A DNA stretch of 39,092 nt, taken from NCBI GenBank assembly GCA_021201035.1, contig JAJQFQ010000030.1:1-39092 (forward strand), written 5' to 3'. Below the pieces are notes generated by a model, which made no database searches, was not told the DNA's origin, and saw nothing but the letters and a program-made list of their open reading frames with translations. This document shows, piece after piece, positions 17,774 through 25,134 of the stretch; the stretch's first letter is position 1; each line of letters starts with the position of its first letter. The translations under genes were made by a program, and so were the position numbers. Source of the stretch: Clostridiales bacterium (GTDB lineage: Bacteria; Bacillota; Clostridia; Lachnospirales; Lachnospiraceae).

Positions 17774-19054
17774 ATGAGTGAAACAATAATTAGCATAGAA
17801 CACGTATCAAAAGAATATCGGTTGGGCGCAATTGGAGGAACAACACTTCGGGAGGATATACAGCGTCTGGGTGCACGAATCCTCGGAAAAGAAGATCCTA
17901 CCATGAAGATCGGTGCGCAATCCGGTCAATATAATGAGCGTTTTCTGGCGTTGGATGATATTTCGTTTGATGTAAAAAAAGGAGAGGCTCTTGGCATTAT
18001 CGGTCACAATGGAGCCGGAAAATCAACTCTGCTCAAGCTGCTTTCCAGAGTAACAGCGCCAACGAAGGGGAGAATCTCTTTTAATGGCCGTATTGCGTCA
18101 ATGCTGGAGGTTGGTACCGGTTTCCATCCGGAATTGACCGGCCGTGAAAATGTCTATATGAACGGTGCAATTCTTGGAATGACAAAGGCGGAGATTGACC
18201 GAAAATTTGATGAGATTGTTGCGTTTGCAGAAATGGAGCAGTTTATTGATACACCTGTGAAGCGGTATTCTTCCGGTATGTATGTGAAACTTGCGTTTTC
18301 TGTAGCAGCACATCTGGATAGTGAGATCATGATTATGGATGAAGTGCTGGCGGTTGGGGATATGGCGTTTCAAAATAAATGTCTTGAGAAAATGAGAGAT
18401 GCTTCTCAGCAAGAAGGCAGAACTGTACTTTATGTAAGTCATAATATGAACACAATCAGGCAACTTTGCTCCAGATGCATTGTGCTTGACAGAGGGAAAG
18501 TTGTTTTTAATGGTGCTGTTGAACATGCAATTGATAAATATTTAAGTAAATCAAATGAAAATTCAAGCACTTGTGTAGATCTTTCCGAAAGCATTCGCCC
18601 GAATAATTCATTGAATCTTGTAAAAATGAACTATATCAGTTTTTTAGAAAAAAAAGACTGTATCTTTAGGGCACATGAGCCGATTTATATCAGGCTGAAC
18701 TGGACAAGTATGGAAAATTTAGATGATGTAAGATTTCGTATGATAGTTCGTTCCTATGATGATTCTCCGGTGGGATTGGTTGTGACAGAGCCGATCTGTA
18801 ATACAGTGGCAGGTAATAATTACACAACGGAATTCCTTTTTGAACATGATTTATTGGCAAATGGAAGGTATTACTTAAGCATTGCTTTGTATCAAAGTGA
18901 TGATTCAGGAAAAAGTCAGATACTTGATCATATATCACGTGCCTGTTCTTTTGAATTGTTGAGTGATATTGAAGATGGGAATATTCTGGTGTGGGAGCAT
19001 CGGTGGTGGGGAATGATTAAATTCCCGGAGATGAAAATAATAAAAAGAGGATGA
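17774..19054 (+). CDS. ABC polysaccharide export ATPase (Wzt/TagH-like) with C-terminal substrate-binding domain
   Basis: 426 aa from ATG 17774 (GAGGT upstream; a GTG at 17762 overlaps the permease stop). Walker A is GHNGAGKSTLLKLLS, signature YSSGMYVKLAFSVA, Walker B IMIMDEVLAVGD, with the H-loop in VLYVSHNM. After about residue 250 comes a beta-rich Wzt-C-type domain (EPIYIRLNWTSMENLDDVRFRMIVRS). In characterised systems this domain recognises the capped non-reducing end of the glycan before export. That implies the polymer carries a specific terminal structure. Partner of the preceding permease. Confidence 0.93.
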   Translation: MSETIISIEHVSKEYRLGAIGGTTLREDIQRLGARILGKEDPTMKIGAQSGQYNERFLALDDISFDVKKGEALGIIGHNGAGKSTLLKLLSRVTAPTKGRISFNGRIASMLEVGTGFHPELTGRENVYMNGAILGMTKAEIDRKFDEIVAFAEMEQFIDTPVKRYSSGMYVKLAFSVAAHLDSEIMIMDEVLAVGDMAFQNKCLEKMRDASQQEGRTVLYVSHNMNTIRQLCSRCIVLDRGKVVFNGAVEHAIDKYLSKSNENSSTCVDLSESIRPNNSLNLVKMNYISFLEKKDCIFRAHEPIYIRLNWTSMENLDDVRFRMIVRSYDDSPVGLVVTEPICNTVAGNNYTTEFLFEHDLLANGRYYLSIALYQSDDSGKSQILDHISRACSFELLSDIEDGNILVWEHRWWGMIKFPEMKIIKRG

Positions 19055-19061
19055 GTTATCA

Positions 19062-20075
19062 ATGAGTAATCTGTCTTTGAATGCGATTTTAGTAGATGAC
19101 TGTAGAATCGAATACCGGTTTAATTATGATAATGATTTAAAAAAATATTTTACGGAAAAACCATTTGTTATAGAATTCCCTGAAAGCATAATACATGTTC
19201 CTTATGGTGTGCTTGCCATTCCGTTTGTTGTAAATGTATTACCGATCATTTGGCTGAAAAATGCCAAATTGATAATTCCGGAATTAGATAAAAATTTTTA
19301 CGAATGCATTCCGGAGATAAAACAGGGATATATAAATATGTATCCGGAAGCTGTCTGGAATGGCGAAATCAGTGTAAAGAAAGTTATAGATTGCGAAAAA
19401 GAGATGTCTGAGAATAAATCGGCACTCTTCTTTTCCGGCGGATTAGATGCTACAACTACGGTAATGCGTCATTTTACTGAAAACCCGGAGGCATATGTTA
19501 TCTGGGGATCCGATATAAAATATGCAAACACTGTGGGTTGGAGTAAAATGCACCGGGGTTTGCTTGAAACAGTGAAATATTATGATATGAATTTAAGTGT
19601 GATTCATAGCAGTTTTCGCGAATTTTTAAATGAAGGGATGTTGCATTCCGAATTTTTTGACGTTTTAAAAGATGGTTGGTGGCATGGGGTTCAGCATGGA
19701 ATAGGTATTCTTGGTCATGCGGCTCCGCTCAGTTGGTTGCATAACATTCATTGTTTTTATATTGCGTCTTCCAACTGTCCGGCAGATGGGAAGGTAAGGT
19801 GTGCATCGCACCCGACGATAGATAATCATGTAAGATTCTGCGGATGTCGTATCATTCATGACGGGTATGAACTTAGCCGTCAGGATAAAATCGCGTATGT
19901 AGTAAAACGGCAAGAAGAATTACATGTTAATGTGTTTCTTCATGTTTGTTGGGAATCCGACTCAGGTACAAATTGTTGTCACTGCGAGAAATGTTACCGT
20001 ACGATGGTCGGTTTATGGGCGGAAGGCGTTGAGCCTTATGGTTATGGTTTTTTATATGATGAAAAAAATATTTAA
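19062..20075 (+). CDS. PP-loop ATP pyrophosphatase-like protein with Cys cluster (polysaccharide-locus type)
   Basis: 337 aa. A PP-loop motif FFSGGLDATTT (SGG at 125-127) places it in the adenine-nucleotide alpha-hydrolase superfamily, which adenylates a substrate and releases PPi (QueC, asparagine synthase and WbpG-like sugar amidotransferases are members). A C-terminal cluster, C296 and C305/C306/C308/C311 in TNCCHCEKCYRT, looks like a zinc site as in QueC. CASHPTIDN and IIHDGYELSRQDKIAYV are conserved-looking elements. No ammonia-supplying glutaminase is nearby. It may activate a carboxyl or other group of a sugar, or of an amino-acid substituent. The function is not known to me. Confidence 0.7.
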   Translation: MSNLSLNAILVDDCRIEYRFNYDNDLKKYFTEKPFVIEFPESIIHVPYGVLAIPFVVNVLPIIWLKNAKLIIPELDKNFYECIPEIKQGYINMYPEAVWNGEISVKKVIDCEKEMSENKSALFFSGGLDATTTVMRHFTENPEAYVIWGSDIKYANTVGWSKMHRGLLETVKYYDMNLSVIHSSFREFLNEGMLHSEFFDVLKDGWWHGVQHGIGILGHAAPLSWLHNIHCFYIASSNCPADGKVRCASHPTIDNHVRFCGCRIIHDGYELSRQDKIAYVVKRQEELHVNVFLHVCWESDSGTNCCHCEKCYRTMVGLWAEGVEPYGYGFLYDEKNI

Positions 20076-21363
20076 AGAAATCTATTCACTCATGGCATTA
20101 AAGTATGATTATCAGGCAAATATCATTCGTCAATGGAAGCATATACAAAAGGCCATTGTAGAAAATTGGGAAACAATATCAGAAAAAAAATATGCAAAGC
20201 ATATTAAATGGATAAAAGGGTTTGATTTTGATGATGTTAAAAGTAATGGCTGCCGTAAACAATACAGAATAAAAATGATATTTAATAAAACTCTGTTATA
20301 TCCAATACGCCGCTTGCATGGAAATCTGCATGAACGCAGAGAGCGTTATAAAGAAAGGGTTTTGCTGGGGCGATATTTAAAAAAATCAACTGGTGAAAAA
20401 ATATTTCTGATTGGAACACCAATACATTCAAATTTAGGTGATAGTGCTATTGTTTTAGCAGAGAGATTATTTTTAGAGAAGTGTGGATTTGACAGGGATA
20501 ATATAAAGGAAATCACGGTAGTTGAATATGACAGATATAATGAGTTGGTTTTGAAATATATACGTGCCAACAACAGTTGTTCCTGTTGTTGGCACGGCGG
20601 CGGAAACATGGGTGATCAGTGGCTTTCAGAAGAGAAATTCCGCCGCCGGGCAATAGAACAGTTATCTGGAAATAAAATGTTTATCTTTCCTCAGACTTTG
20701 TATTATACCAATACAAATCAGGGCGATGCTGAAAAAGAAAGATCTGTTTCATACTATGATAATGACAAGATGATATTGGCTGCAAGGGATTTGATGTCGT
20801 ATAACACAATGATTCATTTATATCCCAATGCCTGTATTTTGGCTGTGCCGGATATTGTACTTTCAATGAAAGCAGAAGATTTTGGCGTGGAGACTCAGGT
20901 TCGCGAACATGTACTTTTATGTATGAGGAAAGATATAGAGTGTTCAATTCCGGATTCTTTAAAAAATGACATTGAAAAGTGCTTGTCTGAACAGGGTATT
21001 ACTTATGAGATGACGGATATGTATTGGGAGGGAAATGTCTCGAAAGAGAAAAGGATGGAGTGTGTAACTGCAAAATTAGAAGAGTTTGCTAAAGCAAGAC
21101 TGGTTATTACAGATCGTCTTCACGGTATGATTTTCTCTGCAATTACGGCTACACCTTGTATTGTTTTTGATAATAACAACCATAAAGTTCAAGGAACATA
21201 TAACTGGATCTCTTATTTGCCATATATTAAATTTGCAAAAACTTTTGAAGACGCAAAAAAATATATTGGTCAGTTGATGGAAATATCTAATTGTAAATAT
21301 GACAATGAACCATTGCAACCGTATTATCAGAAACTCAGAAATGTAATTAGGGGAGAGGAATAA
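20056..21363 (+). CDS. Polysaccharide pyruvyl transferase family protein (second)
   Basis: 435 aa if begun at ATG 20056 (20059, 20038 and 20092 are alternatives; no start has a strong RBS, which suggests coupling to the PP-loop gene it overlaps by 20 nt). Family marks: IGTPIHSNLGDSAIVLAERL, CCWHGGGNMGDQW, IFPQTLYY and VITDRLHGMIFSAI. It would add pyruvate to a sugar of the repeat unit or of its terminus. It has an extra N-terminal stretch of about 110 residues, basic and charged, before the catalytic domain. It differs clearly from the family member at 10356, so the two probably act on different sugars. Confidence 0.85.
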   Translation: MMKKIFKEIYSLMALKYDYQANIIRQWKHIQKAIVENWETISEKKYAKHIKWIKGFDFDDVKSNGCRKQYRIKMIFNKTLLYPIRRLHGNLHERRERYKERVLLGRYLKKSTGEKIFLIGTPIHSNLGDSAIVLAERLFLEKCGFDRDNIKEITVVEYDRYNELVLKYIRANNSCSCCWHGGGNMGDQWLSEEKFRRRAIEQLSGNKMFIFPQTLYYTNTNQGDAEKERSVSYYDNDKMILAARDLMSYNTMIHLYPNACILAVPDIVLSMKAEDFGVETQVREHVLLCMRKDIECSIPDSLKNDIEKCLSEQGITYEMTDMYWEGNVSKEKRMECVTAKLEEFAKARLVITDRLHGMIFSAITATPCIVFDNNNHKVQGTYNWISYLPYIKFAKTFEDAKKYIGQLMEISNCKYDNEPLQPYYQKLRNVIRGEE

Positions 21364-21366
21364 CAT

Positions 21367-22293
21367 ATGCCAGAAATTAGTGTAATTGTGCCTGTATATA
21401 ATGTCGAGAAGTATCTTCCCCGTTGCATAGAGAGTATTCTGGCACAGACGTTTCAGGATTTTGAATTGATTCTTGTTGACGATGGAAGTCCTGATCACTG
21501 TCCTGATATTTGTGATGAATATGCCGAACGAGATAATCGTATCGTGGTTATTCATCAGAAAAATGCAGGACAGTCAGCAGCAAGAAATGCCGGAATTAGA
21601 AAAGTCCTTGCAGATAATAGAAGTCGATGGGTTGTTTTTGTCGATAGTGACGATATGGTAAAGCCGGATTATCTTAAAAAGTTGATTTTGTGTGCGGAAT
21701 CTACAGGTACAAAGCTGGCTGTGTGTAGTTTTTCACTTGTTTCAGAAGCTGACGAACCGCTTCCGATGAATCTGGTAAATCCGATACCAACAGATTGTTT
21801 GACAGCAACAGATGTTTTAAACAGATTACAGAAATTAAATGGTTGGATGTGGGCAGTTCCCTGGAATAAAATATATCATTGTTCTTTGCTATCGGAATCA
21901 TTTTTCCCTGTTGGAATAGATCATGAGGATGAGTTTATCATTGCACCGTTGATTTGGAATGCACAGAAGATAGGATGTACAGGTGAAGATTTGTATGTAT
22001 ATACTTATATGCGGAAAGACAGTATTATGGGAGCACAGTTGCTGAAAAGCAAATTTGACAAGATGAAGGTGCTTTTCGAAAGATGTAGTTTTTATGAGTC
22101 TATAGGGTTAAATGAACTGATACCATATAATAAAGAAGGTTATCTGAATTTGTTAAAGGAATGCAAAAAAGAAATCAGCAGGTGTCAACAGAAACAAATA
22201 GAATATAAGAAACTTTGGGATGCGAGAAGCAGGTTTTTGCGCATTCCGGGAATAACGATGAAAGATAGGATAAAGTGGTTGTTATGTCGTTAA
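21367..22293 (+). CDS. Family 2 glycosyltransferase (tandem paralogue A)
   Basis: 308 aa, preceded by GGGGAGAGG. GT-A motifs: SVIVPVYNVEKYLPRCIESI, VDDGSPDHCPDICDEYAE, AGQSAARNAGI and the metal site FVDSDDMVKPD; DHEDEFIIAPL probably holds the catalytic acid. Its first 77 residues are close to those of the next gene, while the C-terminal halves differ. That suggests duplication followed by acceptor-domain divergence. Confidence 0.9.
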   Translation: MPEISVIVPVYNVEKYLPRCIESILAQTFQDFELILVDDGSPDHCPDICDEYAERDNRIVVIHQKNAGQSAARNAGIRKVLADNRSRWVVFVDSDDMVKPDYLKKLILCAESTGTKLAVCSFSLVSEADEPLPMNLVNPIPTDCLTATDVLNRLQKLNGWMWAVPWNKIYHCSLLSESFFPVGIDHEDEFIIAPLIWNAQKIGCTGEDLYVYTYMRKDSIMGAQLLKSKFDKMKVLFERCSFYESIGLNELIPYNKEGYLNLLKECKKEISRCQQKQIEYKKLWDARSRFLRIPGITMKDRIKWLLCR

Positions 22294-23267
22294 TAAGTGT
22301 GATTGTTCCGGTATATAAGGTGGAGAAGTACCTTCCTCGTTGTATAGACAGTATTCTTGCTCAGACGTTTCAAAATTTTGAAGTTATTTTGATTGATGAT
22401 GGAAGTCCTGATCATTGTCCTGAGATTTGTGATGAATATGCCGGGAAGGACGATAGAATAACCGTTATTCATCAGGAAAACGGAGGGCTGTCAGCTGCCA
22501 GAAATGCGGGGATCAATTGGGCAGTTGCATATAGCGACAGTGAATGGGTTACTTTTGTTGACAGTGATGATTGGATACATCCAAGAATGCTTGAATTTCT
22601 TTTAAATGCGGCAAAAGTGTTTGATGTAAATATTAGCATGTGCCATTTTGTGAAAACTAATGGTGAGGAACCGATTATTTCGGTATTTAAAGATCCATAT
22701 AGACTGAGTGCTGAAGAAACATGGATTAGCGAACCGGTGCCTGTAGTTGCATGGGGGAAACTTTATAAGAAGAAATGTTTTGATGCTGATTTGAGGTACC
22801 CGGTTGGAAAAATTCATGAAGATCAGTTTGTAACCTATCGATTATTATTCAAAGAAAATGGCATCGCAGTTGTACCTGAACCCTTATATTACTATTATCA
22901 GAATCCGGATGGAATCATGAACAGTCCGTGGACTCCCAGGCGTCTTGACGAGCTGGATGCAATGGAGGAACAGATATTTTTTTTCAAAAAATATGAATAT
23001 TTGCAAGCGTACATGCTTACATGCAGAACATATATTTCAGGGTTGGCAAGTCAGTTACTGAGGCTGCAAAAAGATAATAATTCTAATTTCTTTAAGTATA
23101 AAAGGCATTTGCATTACAAATTGCGAAAGCATATTAGAAAAAATAAAAAAGATTTGCATATGACGCCAAAATCTGACACAGATGTCTGGATTTTTGAGAC
23201 GGCACATCCTGTGAAAATGAAGATTTGGTGGAATATAAAAGCGTTAAAAAGAAAGTTAAAAAACTAA
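22284..23267 (+). CDS. Family 2 glycosyltransferase (tandem paralogue B)
   Basis: 327 aa from ATG 22284, overlapping the previous gene by 10 nt (a GTG at 22275 is possible). Motifs: SVIVPVYKVEKYLPRCIDSI, IDDGSPDHCPEICDEYAG, ENGGLSAARNAGI, FVDSDDWIHP and IHEDQFVTYRL. The C-terminus is very basic (HLHYKLRKHIRKNKKD), suggesting membrane surface association. Probably adds a sugar to the same growing chain as paralogue A. Confidence 0.9.
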   Translation: MSLISVIVPVYKVEKYLPRCIDSILAQTFQNFEVILIDDGSPDHCPEICDEYAGKDDRITVIHQENGGLSAARNAGINWAVAYSDSEWVTFVDSDDWIHPRMLEFLLNAAKVFDVNISMCHFVKTNGEEPIISVFKDPYRLSAEETWISEPVPVVAWGKLYKKKCFDADLRYPVGKIHEDQFVTYRLLFKENGIAVVPEPLYYYYQNPDGIMNSPWTPRRLDELDAMEEQIFFFKKYEYLQAYMLTCRTYISGLASQLLRLQKDNNSNFFKYKRHLHYKLRKHIRKNKKDLHMTPKSDTDVWIFETAHPVKMKIWWNIKALKRKLKN

Positions 23268-23291
23268 TTTTTCAAAATTGGAGCGGATAGA

Positions 23292-24164
23292 ATGAATAAT
23301 GGGAAGAAATTAAGGAAAGCATTTATGCTGATGCAATCAATTTTCTTATGTATACGAGATCGTTTTATGCGTTTTGATGATGAACTGTCACTGGTTTGTA
23401 TTGCAAAATATGAGGAAGCATATATCAAGGAATGGATAGATTTTCATTTGTGTGTGGGAATTGATCGCATTTATGTTTATGACAATGACAGTCCGGATTT
23501 AAGGAGGATTCTTCAACCATATATTGAGAAAGGCGTCGTAGTATATAAAGAAATTCATGGAAAGGCAAGACAGTTGGATGCATATAATGATGCGGTTTAT
23601 TTTTTTAAAAACAGGACGCGTTATATGGCATTTCTGGATGTGGACGAATTTCTGGTCTCGGAAGACTTCAATCAATCGTTGAAAAGTGTAATCAGATTGA
23701 TTTTCAGAAAAAAACTGTTATGTGGAGGAATAGCTGTTAACTGGAGAGTATATGGATCATCCGGATACAAAAAAGCTCCTGTGGGTTATGTGATTGAGAA
23801 TTTTTGTTACCGTTGTAAGAATGATGGACAGGGAAATGACTGCATAAAAACGATTGCTAACCCCAGAATGATAAAAAGTTTTGAACATGTTCATTATCCT
23901 GCTTACATATATGGAGTACATAATATTGATGAGTCAGGTAATGTTGTTTATGGCTGGTCAAATCCGGTAGAACAAACAAGACTGATTCGTGTTAATCATT
24001 ATTTTACAAAGTCCGAAGAAGAGTGGATCATGAGACGAAGCAGAGGTAAGGCAGATACCATGGATGATACAGATAAAAGGACATTGGATGAATTCTATTT
24101 ACATGATAATAATGACATTTTGGATGAAATCATGATGCCATATATTCCGATGATAAAAAAGTGA
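23292..24164 (+). CDS. GT92-like/Glyco_tranf_2_4 family glycosyltransferase
   Basis: 290 aa. It has LVCIAKYEEAYIKEWIDFHL, GIDRIYVYDNDS, the metal site YMAFLDVDEFLV and a late VNHYFTKSEEEWIMRRSRGKA. These are the standard blocks of the GT92/DUF23-related glycosyltransferases (GT-A fold). No membrane segment. It is the last sugar transferase of the AT-rich cassette. A 67-nt gap follows before the phosphoesterase gene, with no clear terminator. Confidence 0.87.
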   Translation: MNNGKKLRKAFMLMQSIFLCIRDRFMRFDDELSLVCIAKYEEAYIKEWIDFHLCVGIDRIYVYDNDSPDLRRILQPYIEKGVVVYKEIHGKARQLDAYNDAVYFFKNRTRYMAFLDVDEFLVSEDFNQSLKSVIRLIFRKKLLCGGIAVNWRVYGSSGYKKAPVGYVIENFCYRCKNDGQGNDCIKTIANPRMIKSFEHVHYPAYIYGVHNIDESGNVVYGWSNPVEQTRLIRVNHYFTKSEEEWIMRRSRGKADTMDDTDKRTLDEFYLHDNNDILDEIMMPYIPMIKK

Positions 24165-24231
24165 GAATACTCTCAGAAAGGACACTAGCCTTAATGAATT
24201 CAGGTATAGATGATAATCAGGAGAATTGAAT

Positions 24232-25104
24232 ATGATCTGTCAAAAACATAAAAATCAAATGGTGGTAATCATCATCATTTTACTTATCCTGACTGGCATC
24301 ATCACCGGTTTACTAAGGTCGAAATACGCCCTGTCGACTTCGTTTTACTGTATCAGATCGGAGAAAATCGAATCCGCTTTTCGGATTCTCCAAATCACAG
24401 ATCTGCACAACAGTGAGTTCGGAGAGGATAATAAACGTTTGGTCTCATTGTCGTCAGAACAGTCACCGGATCTTATCTTAATTACGGGTGATCTGGTAGA
24501 TTACCATTCAGATGATTCCGGTATTGCTGACAGCCTGATTGAAAATCTGACAGAGATAGCGCCGGTATATGTCTCATATGGGAATCATGAAGTAGAGTAT
24601 GAAGAAAATTATAATGCAGATTTAACGGAACTATATGAAGCGGCAGGGGCTGTCGTTCTTGAAAAAAGCTATACAGATATATCTGTGAACAGACAGGAGA
24701 TCCGATTGGGAGGAATTTACGGATATTGTCTTCCCGATGAGCTGGCAACTACAGAAGAGAGATTACAGGAAAGCGATTTCCTTTATGAGTTTCAGGACAC
24801 AGATTTATATACAGTGTTGATGTGTCATATGCCGGTATGTTGGATGAATCAGGGCAGTCTGGATGACTGGTCTGTAGATTGCGTATTATCCGGTCATGTT
24901 CACGGAGGACAGGTAATCATACCATTTATCGGCGGTCTTTATGCGCCGGATCTGGGATGGTTTCCGGGAAAGTTGGAAGGATTATATTACTCTTCCGACG
25001 GGAGTAAGGTAATGGTTTTATCCAGAGGTTTAGGTTCTACTGAAGTGATTCCGCGCTTCAATAATATTCCGGAGATTGTTGTGGTGGATTTTATTCCGGA
25101 TTGA
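24232..25104 (+). CDS. Membrane-anchored metallophosphoesterase (YkuE/YaeI-like)
   Basis: 290 aa from ATG 24232, with AGGAGA seven bases upstream; a TTG at 24226 is too close to that site. One N-terminal membrane segment (about residues 10-28), then the calcineurin-like domain outside the cell: TDLHNSEFG, TGDLVDYH, YGNHEVEY, CHMPVC and SGHVHGGQ provide the two-metal site. The closest family resemblance is to YkuE/YaeI-type proteins, some of which act on lipid-linked phosphates or diphosphates. In this locus it may act on a lipid carrier or a phosphorylated glycan on the outer surface. That role is inference. Confidence 0.85.
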   Translation: MICQKHKNQMVVIIIILLILTGIITGLLRSKYALSTSFYCIRSEKIESAFRILQITDLHNSEFGEDNKRLVSLSSEQSPDLILITGDLVDYHSDDSGIADSLIENLTEIAPVYVSYGNHEVEYEENYNADLTELYEAAGAVVLEKSYTDISVNRQEIRLGGIYGYCLPDELATTEERLQESDFLYEFQDTDLYTVLMCHMPVCWMNQGSLDDWSVDCVLSGHVHGGQVIIPFIGGLYAPDLGWFPGKLEGLYYSSDGSKVMVLSRGLGSTEVIPRFNNIPEIVVVDFIPD

Positions 25105-25134
25105 TCAGGTGATTTGTCAGAGGGGCGATAAAAA

